A DNA stretch of 64,000 nt, from positions 47,563 to 111,562 of the forward strand of contig JAKVAX010000010.1 in NCBI GenBank assembly GCA_022447625.1, in the 5' to 3' direction. Made by a program: the position numbers and the translations under genes. This DNA comes from Flavobacteriales bacterium (GTDB lineage Bacteria; Bacteroidota; Bacteroidia; Flavobacteriales_D; Sanyastnellaceae). Numbering within the stretch: the first letter of the stretch is position 1; the number at the start of each line of letters is the position of its first letter. Shown here one piece after another: positions 16,995-25,413 of the stretch. Under the pieces are notes generated by a model, which did not search any database, had not been told where the DNA came from, and was given only the letters and a program-made list of their open reading frames with translations.

Positions 16995-17026
16995 CAAAGA
17001 TACCCACATTTAAACCGGGAAACCAA
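16995..17026 (-). promoter_or_regulatory. promoter of the helicase gene
   Basis: Minus strand: TTG at 17026-17024, 21 nt, then TATCTTTG at 17002-16995, an exact fit to the Bacteroidota -33/-7 promoter. It sets the helicase start at 16968. Confidence 0.75.
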
Positions 17027-17072
17027 AGTTATCGACGACCTTCCTACCTTTCGAAACAAAATTTCACATTCC

Positions 17073-17735
17073 ATGAATGTACGGATCGAAGAAGGGTGGA
17101 AGGAAAAACTCCAGCAAGAGTTTTAGAAAGAGTACTTCACAAGCTTAACGGAGTTCATTAAACAAGAGTATTCAACCACCCGTTGTTTTCCTCCAGGAAG
17201 TCAAATTTTTAGTGCCTTTGATCATTGTCACTTTGATAATATCAAAGTCGTTATGCTCGGACAAGATCCTTATATCCGTCCTGGACAAGCCAATGGAATG
17301 TGTTTTTCGGTGGCAGATGGGATCCAACATCCGCCTTCGTTGCAGAATATTTTCAAAGAGATTAATCAGGATTTAGGGATCCCAGCTCCTGTTAGCGGAG
17401 ACTTATCTCGTTGGGCTAAGCAAGGTGTATTTCTTCTCAATGTGACACTTACAGTTAGGGAAGGACAGTCAGGAAGTCATCAAGGTCAAGGTTGGGAGCG
17501 ATTCACTGATACCGTGATTCATGCCATTAATGACGGATCAGATCACGTTGTGTTCATGTTGTGGGGTAGTTTTGCACAAAAGAAGGCGTCTTTTGTTGAC
17601 CAAGCGAAACACATGATATTGAAGGCTCCTCACCCTTCGCCACTGTCTGCCTACCGTGGGTTCTTTGGATGTAAGCACTTTTCCCAAGCTAACGCCTGGC
17701 TGGAGTCCAAAGGAAAAGGAAAAATTAACTGGTAG
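17073..17735 (+). pseudogene. ung: uracil-DNA glycosylase gene with one in-frame TAG
   Basis: From ATG 17073 the frame gives a normal 220-codon Ung except for TAG at 17124-17126 (codon 18), within the conserved N-terminal WKEKLQQEF-stop-KEYFTSLTEFIKQEY segment where homologues have Gln, Glu or Lys. After it everything is colinear with the family: FPPGSQIFSAF, VVMLGQDPY (catalytic Asp 65), LLNVTLTVREGQSGSHQGQGWERFT and HPSPLSAYRGFFGCKHF. A second oddity is GQDPYIRPGQANG where the family has GQDPYHGPGQ: the conserved His-Gly is Ile-Arg. A start at TTG/ATG near 17253 would lose the N-terminal quarter. The two defects together suggest a decaying gene, though readthrough or sequence error cannot be excluded. 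It ends with TAG. Confidence 0.85.
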
Positions 17736-17750
17736 AATGTAAGCATACAC

Positions 17751-17758
17751 TATCTTTG
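17751..17758 (+). promoter_or_regulatory. -7 box before the metal-uptake gene trio
   Basis: TATCTTTG, an exact TAnnTTTG box, four nucleotides (TCAC) before the GTG start at 17763. No clear -33 TTG is seen. Confidence 0.6.
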
Positions 17759-17762
17759 TCAC

Positions 17763-18086
17763 GTGAAAAATCTGTTCGCACAACTTATTGGGGTATTCGG
17801 GATCGGACTGATCCTGCTCTCAGCTAGTTCGCTGACAGTTCACCATTTCCTGGATGATCATCACGATCACCACCACCATCACCATGCAGATTGTAACGAA
17901 CCAGACACGGAAGAAGAATGTCCAGTTTGTGAGTACGATTTTGCTATGGGGCTTCCTATTCAACCGCTTTCGGTAGAGACACTCGCTCTGCTGGAATATG
18001 TCGAATGGAATGCAGTGGTTCCCGCCTTTGACGGGAAGGAATTCTCGTTCAACGTATACTCCAGAGGGCCGCCAGTGATGCTGTAA
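17763..18086 (+). CDS. small His-rich exported protein
   Basis: A 107-aa protein starting at GTG, with an N-terminal hydrophobic segment (LIGVFGIGLILLSASSLTVH), then a histidine cluster (HHFLDDHHDHHHHHHADC) and an acidic CPVC motif. I do not know a family name. The His and Cys residues suggest metal binding in the periplasm. It is followed after 30 bp by a TonB-dependent receptor and a DUF4625 lipoprotein that itself has a DGHSHEEEGGEE stretch, so the three probably form one metal (zinc most likely) acquisition operon. That role is inference. Confidence 0.7.
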   Translation: MKNLFAQLIGVFGIGLILLSASSLTVHHFLDDHHDHHHHHHADCNEPDTEEECPVCEYDFAMGLPIQPLSVETLALLEYVEWNAVVPAFDGKEFSFNVYSRGPPVML

Positions 18087-18116
18087 TTCAGCATATGCTA
18101 ACTCAACCCTCATATT

Positions 18117-20501
18117 ATGATCAAATATCTCGTTTGGTCCTTGCTGTGTTTCATCGCAGTAGGGAGTACTGCGCAGGTAACGGTCTCTGGTCACGTTTAT
18201 GATAATCGCACTCAAGAACCGTTAGCCTTCGCTACGATTGCTTTGGGTAATCAGATTTTAAACGCTGACGTGGAAGGACTTTGGTCGCTTACAGCAAACC
18301 CCGGAGAATACGCTATCCGGATTACACATATTGGTTACGATTCGCTCGTAGATTCTGTTGTTGTCGAATTCTCTTCGCTTCACCTCGACGTTGGCTTGCA
18401 CGAAAGTTTGTCGGTCCTAGGAGAGGTGGTTGTAGCCGCAGATGGGGAAGAAGACAGCGAGTATTTGCCTATGATCAAAGCAGAACTGCAGAAGATCTCG
18501 GAAATTCAAATCGTATACAGCAGTCCGAATGCCTCAGCTCTCCTTGGAGAGTTCCCCGGAGTTAGAAGCATCAAAACAGGATCAAATGCTGGCCAACCTG
18601 CGGTACGCGGACTATATGGCGCACGGATTGGATTCGTAGTTGATGGAATTCCGTTGCAATTTCAGCAATGGGGAGACGATCACGGACTCGGTGTGGATTC
18701 TTGGCAATTAGAACGAGTGTCTTTGGTGAAAGGAGGCAGTGCGCTTACCTATGGCCCACGTGCTTCAGCAGGTGCAATTACAGTTTCACCAAATCCGATG
18801 CTCGATTCCTCAGGAGTAGCTGCCAATGTTTTCTCCCGCTTCAGTAGTGTAAACGATCAATTCGAGTATGGAGGTGCGTTAAATTGGCGATTTAATAAGT
18901 TTCAACTTGATGTTGTGGCTGGCGTTCGTCAGAACGACAATGTGAAGGTGCCAGCTGAGTCATTTGTGTACTTGACTAGAGATTTGCCAATTACCAATAA
19001 TGAGTTGAAGAATACTGATGGCAAGAGCATTTCAGGTCAATTCAGACTTCGTTGGGTAAACAATAAAGGTGGAGGTCGAATTACCTATCGTGGTTACTAC
19101 GACCGCTACGGATTGTTCCCAGGAATCATCGGAATTCCCGATGCGCGGGAGCTTCGCGAAGAATCAGAGCCAACCCTTGAAGACCTTCCTTCGATGGATG
19201 TTAGATCTCACTCGGTTATATACCGAGGATTTAGAGAGTTGTCTCCGGGCAAAGAGCTTGTGCTCATTGGTGCATTGCAACAAGTAGATCGCAAGGAGTT
19301 AGGAGAACCGCACGGTCACGGGAATGCTCCTGTGCCCGATACCGATTTAGCTCTTTCGATTTTGACACAAACGGCGAGTAGTTCAGTATTCTGGCGAAAA
19401 CGTGCAGGTAATTATAAGCTTAACACAGGATTCCAAATTGAACTCAGCGAGGAGCAAACGGATGGTTACGAGCACCTAGTGCCATCATCTAATTATTGGC
19501 AAGCGGGTGCGTTTGCTGCCGTGAATGAATACAAGATTGGGAAATACGAATTGTCAGCCGGATGGCGACTTGATGCTTCTCAAGTGAACGTAGATGGTTT
19601 CACAGAGCCCGTTTACAATGACTTTCAAGAGATTGTGGGATCCAATACCAGAAGTATTGAAGTGGATCAAACGTGGGTTATTTGGGGTGCTAATGTACTC
19701 GTTAGCCGAAAGTTCGATGCACACAGAGACCTACAGTTCCAAATGGCGAAAACTTCACGTTTCCCAACTGCATATGAGCTTTCAGCCAATGGAGTGCACC
19801 ACGGTACATTCCGACATGAAAAGGGGAGCTCTTCAAACAAGCCAGAAAATGGCTATCAGTTAGATGCCCAGTGGCGATACTTTGGAGCTTCAAGTTCATT
19901 CAGTGCTGCAGGTTTTGCAGGGGCCTACCAAAACTTTATCTATTTAACGCCGGCTGCTGAATTCAGTGACTTACCTGAAGCAGGGCAATTGTACCAATTT
20001 GATGCAGCACGTGTTTTTAGATACGGAGGAGAAATTAACTACACACAATCAATTCTAAATAGACATGTAGATCTGACTCAAGATCTCGAATTCGTATATG
20101 CTTACAGACTAGATGATGGGCTGGCATTGCCTTTCACGCCTCCGGTACGTTCACGAACGAGTTTCGTGTACCACATGACTGAAAGAACCAACCCAAACCG
20201 TCTTGATTTCCGCGCTAGCGCAACATACACAGCCGCGCAAAATCAAGTTGCAAGAAATGAAGAGACAACAAGTGATTACATGCTGTGGGATATGGCCTTA
20301 ATTGGTCGAATCACCGAGCGAATCACTGAGAATGATGTCAAGAAGAAGAAGTACGGACAAGACTACTACATAGAAGTGGCCTTCTCTGTAAATAACTTAT
20401 TTGACCGGAAATACATTGACCACCTCAGTAGGTATAATTTACTAGACTTACCTGAAGCAGGTCGCAATTTTAGTGTCTCGTTAAGAGGCTATTTTAATTA
20501 A
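18117..20501 (+). CDS. TonB-dependent outer-membrane receptor with CarboxypepD_reg domain
   Basis: A 794-aa receptor. Signal peptide (residues 1-19, ending GSTAQ), a carboxypeptidase-regulatory-like domain (about 22-105, VSGHVYDNRTQEPLAFATI), a plug domain (about 130-230: AVRGLYGARIGFVVDGIPLQ, RVSLVKGGSALTYGPRASAG), then a 22-strand-type barrel ending VNNLFDRKYIDHLSRYNLLDLPEAGRNFSVSLRGYF, the usual C-terminal pattern. It imports a ligand using TonB energy. The position between a His-rich exported protein and a DUF4625 lipoprotein points to a metal or metal-complex substrate; this pairing is common in Bacteroidota zinc-uptake loci. No Zur site was identified. Confidence 0.9.
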   Translation: MIKYLVWSLLCFIAVGSTAQVTVSGHVYDNRTQEPLAFATIALGNQILNADVEGLWSLTANPGEYAIRITHIGYDSLVDSVVVEFSSLHLDVGLHESLSVLGEVVVAADGEEDSEYLPMIKAELQKISEIQIVYSSPNASALLGEFPGVRSIKTGSNAGQPAVRGLYGARIGFVVDGIPLQFQQWGDDHGLGVDSWQLERVSLVKGGSALTYGPRASAGAITVSPNPMLDSSGVAANVFSRFSSVNDQFEYGGALNWRFNKFQLDVVAGVRQNDNVKVPAESFVYLTRDLPITNNELKNTDGKSISGQFRLRWVNNKGGGRITYRGYYDRYGLFPGIIGIPDARELREESEPTLEDLPSMDVRSHSVIYRGFRELSPGKELVLIGALQQVDRKELGEPHGHGNAPVPDTDLALSILTQTASSSVFWRKRAGNYKLNTGFQIELSEEQTDGYEHLVPSSNYWQAGAFAAVNEYKIGKYELSAGWRLDASQVNVDGFTEPVYNDFQEIVGSNTRSIEVDQTWVIWGANVLVSRKFDAHRDLQFQMAKTSRFPTAYELSANGVHHGTFRHEKGSSSNKPENGYQLDAQWRYFGASSSFSAAGFAGAYQNFIYLTPAAEFSDLPEAGQLYQFDAARVFRYGGEINYTQSILNRHVDLTQDLEFVYAYRLDDGLALPFTPPVRSRTSFVYHMTERTNPNRLDFRASATYTAAQNQVARNEETTSDYMLWDMALIGRITERITENDVKKKKYGQDYYIEVAFSVNNLFDRKYIDHLSRYNLLDLPEAGRNFSVSLRGYFN
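20208..20221 (-). repeat. 14-bp dispersed motif, one mismatch
   Basis: On the minus strand GCGCTAGCGCGGAA, inside the TonB receptor gene (plus strand), read there as Phe-Arg-Ala-Ser-Ala. Confidence 0.75.
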
Positions 20502-20520
20502 TCGTGGAAATCAAATTATC

Positions 20521-21285
20521 ATGAAAATCAATAAAATTCTACTCGCCCTATTTATCGGCGTATCATTGGTTGCTTGTAAAGAAGACACTGATGAAGAGAA
20601 CCCAGTAATCAGCGCTGTGCGCATCAACGGTGCAACAGTAACATCAAATGCTTCAATTGAAGCTGGTACAGACATGACACTCCAAATCAACATGACTGAC
20701 AATGAAGAACTAAACCAGTTGAAAATCGATCTTCACCCGAACGAAGACGGACACTCACACGAAGAAGAAGGTGGAGAAGAAGCTGACGGAGAATGGGAAG
20801 TATTGTCTGTAATCAACTTGGAAGGAACAAGTGATTCTTACTCAAACACATACAGCGTACCTACAAATGCGCGTGGTGAGTGGCACTTGCTTGTTGACGT
20901 ACTTGACAAAGAAGGAAACGAATCATCTCAAGTATTCGTTGATATCGATGTTGAGAACGACATCATTCCATTGATCGAAGTAACGTCTGTAAACGGGGCA
21001 GAAGTTGATGATGAAATCGACGCTGCAGAAGGAGATGTGTTGGTGTTCCAGGGTACAATCTCTGACGCTTCAGGATTGGCTGATGCTCACATCGAAATCC
21101 TAGACGAAGACGGAAATATTCTTGTTGAAGAAGAACTAGAAGTAGGTGGTGCAGCATCATTCGATATGAACGGTGCAAGCATTACAGTTCCTGCTTTCGC
21201 TACTGATCACCTCGAACTTCACATTCACGCTGAAGACAACGACGGTCATGAGGATGAGTGGAGTGTAGAACTACACAACGACTAA
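20521..21285 (+). CDS. DUF4625-type lipoprotein
   Basis: A 254-aa lipoprotein: leader MKINKILLALFIGVSLVAC with the lipid Cys at 19. Two Ig-like halves follow, each with a tract of acidic residues; the first contains DLHPNEDGHSHEEEGGEEAD, the second VELHIHAEDNDGHEDEW-like His/Asp clusters near its end (HLELHIHAEDNDGHEDEW). This is the DUF4625 pattern. It starts 20 bp after the TonB receptor and probably completes that operon as a surface or periplasmic binding partner. A direct metal-binding role is inferred from the His/Asp clusters. Confidence 0.8.
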   Translation: MKINKILLALFIGVSLVACKEDTDEENPVISAVRINGATVTSNASIEAGTDMTLQINMTDNEELNQLKIDLHPNEDGHSHEEEGGEEADGEWEVLSVINLEGTSDSYSNTYSVPTNARGEWHLLVDVLDKEGNESSQVFVDIDVENDIIPLIEVTSVNGAEVDDEIDAAEGDVLVFQGTISDASGLADAHIEILDEDGNILVEEELEVGGAASFDMNGASITVPAFATDHLELHIHAEDNDGHEDEWSVELHND

Positions 21286-21287
21286 AT

Positions 21288-21348
21288 AGGCTATAGGCGT
21301 TAGTGATTCAAAACGAAAGCCTAAGGCCGATAGCCTAACGCCTAATCC
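21288..21348. repeat. 7-nt-period inverted repeat between convergent genes
   Basis: AGGCTATAGGCGTTAG (21288-21303) faces CTAAGGCCGATAGCCT (21321-21336), which runs on as AACGCCTAATCC in steps of seven. The hairpin starts 2 bp after the DUF4625 stop and runs into the stop of the TPR gene, so it may act as a two-way terminator. Confidence 0.7.
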
Positions 21349-21653
21349 TCAAGTTCCCAAATAGCTTCGTCTATTTCAGCTTTTGTTTTGAGATCGCGTT
21401 GCTTCCCTGCCAGATCGCTGCCTTTGTGGTAGATTGCTAGCGCTTGATCTTCGTGACCGAGTTTTTCTAGCAGTTGGCCCAAATGATAATAGGTGGGGAG
21501 ATAATCGGGAAACGAATCAATTAAGTGCTCGAAGGTAATTCGAGCACTTTTTTTATCCTCTTCTCTGAGCTGTTCAAGCGCTAATCCGTAATGCAAAAAA
21601 GGGTCGTTCGGATCATCTTTTAGCATCTGTTCTATGAGCTCTTTTCGATTCAT
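21342..21653 (-). CDS. small TPR protein
   Basis: A 103-aa soluble protein made of about two and a half tetratricopeptide repeats (DPFLHYGLALEQLREEDKKS, YLPTYYHLGQLLEKLGHEDQ, ALAIYHKGSDLAGKQRDLKT). TPRs bind other proteins. Its ATG overlaps the TGA of the ABC ATPase gene by 4 bp (ATGA), so it is the last gene of the iron transporter operon, but nothing in its sequence explains a transport role. Confidence 0.8.
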   Translation of the reverse strand: MNRKELIEQMLKDDPNDPFLHYGLALEQLREEDKKSARITFEHLIDSFPDYLPTYYHLGQLLEKLGHEDQALAIYHKGSDLAGKQRDLKTKAEIDEAIWELED

Positions 21654-22597
21654 CGATTACTTACCTTCAGTTGATTTTCTTCGCTAGCGCGGAATCGGAT
21701 AGTGGCACCGGATGTGTAAGGTGTATTGCTGCAAACAACCCATTCTTGATTGTTGGATGAAGCTATAAGGAGGTATTGCTCTCCCTGAAAAAGGCATTGC
21801 TTCACTTCTCCTTGATGTGCCCCTAGATCATCCACTCGTACATGCTCCGCGCGGATGATAGTGCAGGTGTCGTTACTTTTTTGCACCACGTTGTAAGGAC
21901 CTAAAAGGCCAGCGACATAACGATCGCTTGGAGTTCGGTAGATATCTTCAGGAGAGGCCGATTGGCGAATCTCACCATCTTTTAAGATCACCACTTTGTC
22001 AGCAATAGCTAGAGCATCTTTGGTATCATGCGTCACAAAGATGGCGCTGATGGATTGATTCTTGAGAATCTCTTTCAACTCCGTTCTAAAACTGAATTTC
22101 AGCGATTCATCAATGTTGCTGAACGGCTCATCCAATAAAAGCAGTTTCGGTCGAGCAGCGAGAGCACGAGCGATGGCAACACGTTGTTGCTGTCCTCCAC
22201 TGAGTTGATCTGGTTTGCGAGACTCCATACCTTCGAGGCCAACAGCCTTGAGCCAAGAACGTATGTCGGTAGTGTCACCTTTCTTTTGGGCAAGTTTCAG
22301 GTTCTTTTCCACCGTTAGGTGAGGGAACAAGGCGTAGTCTTGAAATACCAAGCCAATATCTCGATGCTCTGGTAAGATGAAGGTAGAATCATCAGCCAAT
22401 GCATCGCCCGCAATGTGAATTGCTCCTTTCTTTGGTCGTTCAAAACCAGCGATCAAACGCAACATCGTTGTCTTTCCGCTTCCACTTTCTCCTAGGAGCG
22501 ATAAGATCTGTCCTTCCTCCATTTGGAAAGAACAGTCGAACAAGACTTGATGACGCCCATAGGCGTGGTCGATATGATCTATTTGGAGGTAATTCAT
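21650..22597 (-). CDS. fbpC: Fe(III)-type ABC transporter ATP-binding protein
   Basis: A 315-aa ATPase that powers import across the inner membrane. Visible: Walker A GESGSGKTT (36-44), Q-loop VFQDYALFPHLTV, signature LSGGQQQRVAIARAL, Walker B LLLLDEPFSNID, H-loop FVTHDTKDAL, and a C-terminal regulatory TOBE-like part (VVQKSNDTCTIIRAEHVRV). The gene overlaps the permease by 4 bp (ATGA) and the TPR gene by 4 bp. The symbol follows the operon type; related FutC/AfuC/PotA-like proteins cannot be told apart by the ATPase alone. Confidence 0.85.
   Translation of the reverse strand: MNYLQIDHIDHAYGRHQVLFDCSFQMEEGQILSLLGESGSGKTTMLRLIAGFERPKKGAIHIAGDALADDSTFILPEHRDIGLVFQDYALFPHLTVEKNLKLAQKKGDTTDIRSWLKAVGLEGMESRKPDQLSGGQQQRVAIARALAARPKLLLLDEPFSNIDESLKFSFRTELKEILKNQSISAIFVTHDTKDALAIADKVVILKDGEIRQSASPEDIYRTPSDRYVAGLLGPYNVVQKSNDTCTIIRAEHVRVDDLGAHQGEVKQCLFQGEQYLLIASSNNQEWVVCSNTPYTSGATIRFRASEENQLKVSNR
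21681..21694 (+). repeat. 14-bp dispersed motif, exact copy
   Basis: TCGCTAGCGCGGAA, opposite in direction to the fbpC gene it lies in, where it is read as Phe-Arg-Ala-Ser-Glu. Confidence 0.8.
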
Positions 22598-24180
22598 GGT
22601 TTCCGCATCAAGCGATTGAGCAAAAGTACCGGAATCAATCCAACTAGAATAACTGACAATGAAGGAAGGGCCGCTTGATAGAGCAACTCATCATCAGCAT
22701 ATTCGAAAGCCTTGGTTGCTAGGGTATCAAAGTTGAACGGACGTAAAATCAATGTCAGTGGAAGCTCCTTGAGAATATCAATCGCAACTAGCGAAGCTGC
22801 GATGAGCACTCCTTTCCGCGATAGCGGGATAAATAAATCTTTAAGTAAAGCCCAGCTGTTTTTACCAAGGCTTCTACCAGCCTCGAATAGTCTGCCTGAT
22901 CTTTTCTCGGCCTCAGCATTCAGAGGTTGATAGGCAACGCCAGAGAAACGCACCGCATAAGCGAAGACCAGCATAAGGATGGAACCTTGTAAGGTTAAGC
23001 CATCGAAGAAAGTATGGTCAAATGAAATGGCAACAGCTGAGACACCAATCGCGATGATAGCCCCTGGAATGGCGTATCCCATGGAGATGCTCTTCCCAAT
23101 CCAAAATGTGAATCGTCCGCGAACGAGTTGTCTGACGAACTGAGTGATGAGTACCAAGAATTGTACAGTCAACGCTCCAGCGATTCCGGTAATCAGGCTG
23201 TTAGTTGTCAAGCCGAACCATTCGCTCACGGCACGAGAACGTTTGGCGAAGCTGAATAGCCAGAGCAGATAGCCCACAGGTGCTACGAAAGCGATAAAGA
23301 AGATGAAACCACAAAATGTACTAGCTAGTGACGATTTCCAACCTTTAAGAATCCTAGGAGTAGAGGTGCGAGAACGGTGTGATTCCGTAACACGATGCTT
23401 TCTGTGGAAACGTGACTCCAGTACAGCAAGTACCCCAACGATGGCAAATAGCATGAGTGCTAATTGGATGGCGCCGTTCTTATCGCCTAAACTGAACCAC
23501 TGGGTGAAGATGGCCGTGGTAAACGTGGGCACACCGAAGTACTTCATAGCTCCGTAGTCGTTTAGCACCTCCATCATCACCAAAAACACCCCACCTGCAA
23601 TGGCAGGAGAGAGCAGAGGGAGCAATACCTTAAAGAATCGTTGCGTAGAGCTTAGTCCGAGCGACCGTGCACTTTCATAATACGACGCGAATCTGCTTTG
23701 CAGTGCAACACGGGTAGTACTGAATACATAGGGGTATAAAACCAGCGACAAGACAATCACCAAACCCCAAGGGTTCATAATATTCATATACCAGCCATCT
23801 GAGAAGGTCATCGATACTTGATTCAGTGGACCAGTGTATTCAAAGATACCATGGAATACATAAGCCGCGATGTAGCTTGGGATAGCCAGTGGCATCAATA
23901 AGGCCCATCGGAAGAAACGTACTCCGGGGAATTGGTAATTCGTGACTAGCAAAGCTAGGGAAACACCTAACGCGCAGGTTAGTCCGCCAACACCGAGAAT
24001 GAGTCCAATAGAATTTGAAATCCACTCGGTTAGTCCTGGACTATCGAGAATAGACCATTGGTTCGAACTTTCCTTTCCGAATGTAGAGGAGAGCAAGAAA
24101 AAGAAGGGTAGAAGCATCAACATTGCAACCAGTGTTGACACCACTACCCAAGGGATTCTTTTTTTAGGGATACCGACCAA
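22594..24180 (-). CDS. fbpB: Fe(III)-type ABC transporter permease, two fused domains
   Basis: A 528-aa inner-membrane permease with about twelve hydrophobic segments and two copies of the binding-protein-dependent transport domain. The EAA-like loops are visible in each half: YYESARSLGLSSTQRFFKVLL in the first and LFEAGRSLGKNSWALLKDLF in the second. This fused layout is typical of FbpB/AfuB. The start appears to be TTG 24180, five bases after the binding-protein gene, since no closer ATG keeps the N-terminus. The stop overlaps the ATPase start (ATGA). Confidence 0.87.
   Translation of the reverse strand: MVGIPKKRIPWVVVSTLVAMLMLLPFFFLLSSTFGKESSNQWSILDSPGLTEWISNSIGLILGVGGLTCALGVSLALLVTNYQFPGVRFFRWALLMPLAIPSYIAAYVFHGIFEYTGPLNQVSMTFSDGWYMNIMNPWGLVIVLSLVLYPYVFSTTRVALQSRFASYYESARSLGLSSTQRFFKVLLPLLSPAIAGGVFLVMMEVLNDYGAMKYFGVPTFTTAIFTQWFSLGDKNGAIQLALMLFAIVGVLAVLESRFHRKHRVTESHRSRTSTPRILKGWKSSLASTFCGFIFFIAFVAPVGYLLWLFSFAKRSRAVSEWFGLTTNSLITGIAGALTVQFLVLITQFVRQLVRGRFTFWIGKSISMGYAIPGAIIAIGVSAVAISFDHTFFDGLTLQGSILMLVFAYAVRFSGVAYQPLNAEAEKRSGRLFEAGRSLGKNSWALLKDLFIPLSRKGVLIAASLVAIDILKELPLTLILRPFNFDTLATKAFEYADDELLYQAALPSLSVILVGLIPVLLLNRLMRKP
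22814..22827 (-). repeat. 14-bp dispersed motif, one mismatch
   Basis: On the minus strand CCGCTATCGCGGAA, inside the permease gene, read as Pro-Leu-Ser-Arg-Lys. Confidence 0.75.
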
Positions 24181-24185
24181 AGGGA

Positions 24186-25241
24186 TCAGTTCCAGTTAGC
24201 GGCACCAAAGATTTCGATGGCACGTGCGTTGTTCAATCCAAGTTCAATGAGATTCAATGAATCACGCTTAAACTCTCCCCAGCTTTGGAGAAGCTCCGAA
24301 GCCTGGGCTTCTGGATTGACAGGGTATTCATAGTTCGCATCAGCGAAGCGTTGCTGCGCCTCCTTTGATGTCAAAAATTCGAGCAGTTTGATTGCGTTCT
24401 CCTTATTTGGAGAGTGCTTAGTAAGTCCGGAACCAGAAACATTGATGTGTGTTCCACGTCCATCTTGATTCGGGAAGAATAGCTTCACTGACTCTCCTGC
24501 CAGACGTTCTGCTTCGTTTTCGCTGTTCAGCATCTTACCAAGATAGTAAGTGTTCACGATAGCCAAGTCAGCCTCGCCTGCAGCAACGGCTTTTACTTGA
24601 GCGCGGTCATTCCCTTGTGGGTCACGAGCCATGTTTTCACGCACCGCTTTAGCCCACGCAGTTGCTGCTTCAGCTCCGTCATTTGCAATGATGGAAGCCA
24701 GAAGACTCTGGTTGTAGATATTCGATGAACTGCGTGAAATGATTCGTCCTTGCCAGTTCTCATTCGCGAGATCCTCGTAGGTCGTCAACTCATCTGCGCT
24801 GACTCTTTCAGGATGGTAAGCGAAAACACGAGCACGCACGGTAAGAGCGTACCATTTGTTCTGAGGGTCACGGAGATTCTTAGCTACACGAGCATTCAGT
24901 AACTCTGATTCAATCGGTTGAAGAAGTCCTTTCTGCTCAGCTCGCACAAGACGACCTGCGTCAGAAGTCATAATCAAATCAGCAGGGGAGTCAGCACCTT
25001 CGTTCTCTAAGCGAACCAAAAGCTCATCAGCCTTTGCTTTGACCACATTGACTTTGATGCCTGTAGATGCTTCGAATTCTTCGAAAAGCTCTTGGTCAAC
25101 ATCGTAGTGGCGGTGGCTGTAAATATTAACTTCTTGGGTTTCCTGCACGGTCTCTTCAGGAGCATCCTTCGCAGGTTCAGAGGATTCTGTAGCACATGAC
25201 ATCATCAATACCAATGCGCTGAACCATAGTAGTTTCTTCAT
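24186..25241 (-). CDS. fbpA: Fe(III)-type ABC transporter substrate-binding lipoprotein
   Basis: I place the start at ATG 25241 (MKKLLWFSALVLMMSC; 351 aa, lipid Cys 16), because the longer GTG frame to 25280 begins within the promoter box. The mature protein matches FbpA/FutA-type periplasmic binding proteins: it opens EVNIYSHRHYDVDQELFEEF, has the DLIMTSDAGRL segment, and the adjacent tyrosines 232-233 (VNTYYLGKM) where FbpA coordinates ferric iron with tandem Tyr. First gene of the fbpABC-tpr operon. The iron role is family-based with residue support. Confidence 0.87.
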   Translation of the reverse strand: MKKLLWFSALVLMMSCATESSEPAKDAPEETVQETQEVNIYSHRHYDVDQELFEEFEASTGIKVNVVKAKADELLVRLENEGADSPADLIMTSDAGRLVRAEQKGLLQPIESELLNARVAKNLRDPQNKWYALTVRARVFAYHPERVSADELTTYEDLANENWQGRIISRSSSNIYNQSLLASIIANDGAEAATAWAKAVRENMARDPQGNDRAQVKAVAAGEADLAIVNTYYLGKMLNSENEAERLAGESVKLFFPNQDGRGTHINVSGSGLTKHSPNKENAIKLLEFLTSKEAQQRFADANYEYPVNPEAQASELLQSWGEFKRDSLNLIELGLNNARAIEIFGAANWN

Positions 25242-25263
25242 TTTCTTTCGTGGTTTCAGACTG

Positions 25264-25271
25264 CAAATATA
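25264..25271 (-). promoter_or_regulatory. -7 box of the iron transporter operon
   Basis: TATATTTG on the minus strand, an exact TAnnTTTG element 22 nt before ATG 25241. No clear -33 TTG was found. No Fur-type palindrome was recognised. Confidence 0.6.
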
Positions 25272-25354
25272 CACCGACACCTTAGAACTGGGAATACCTT
25301 ACTCGAGGGATTCTACAAGCGGGAAGTTTCTTGGGTTAAGTGCTTGGATTCTCT

Positions 25355-25410
25355 GGCATCCGACGTCCGCTTCGGTTAGGTCTATATACCAATTATGGTT
25401 TATCAATTAC
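25355..25410. repeat. short 7-nt-period repeats before the WD40 gene 3' end
   Basis: 25356-25378 reads roughly GGCATCC GACGTCC GCTTCGG in steps of seven, like the array at 8911. 25387-25406 (ACCAATTATGGTTTATCAAT) is a degenerate copy of the ATCGAT-type repeat at 52154. Neither forms a perfect stem. Confidence 0.5.
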
Positions 25411-25413
25411 AGA

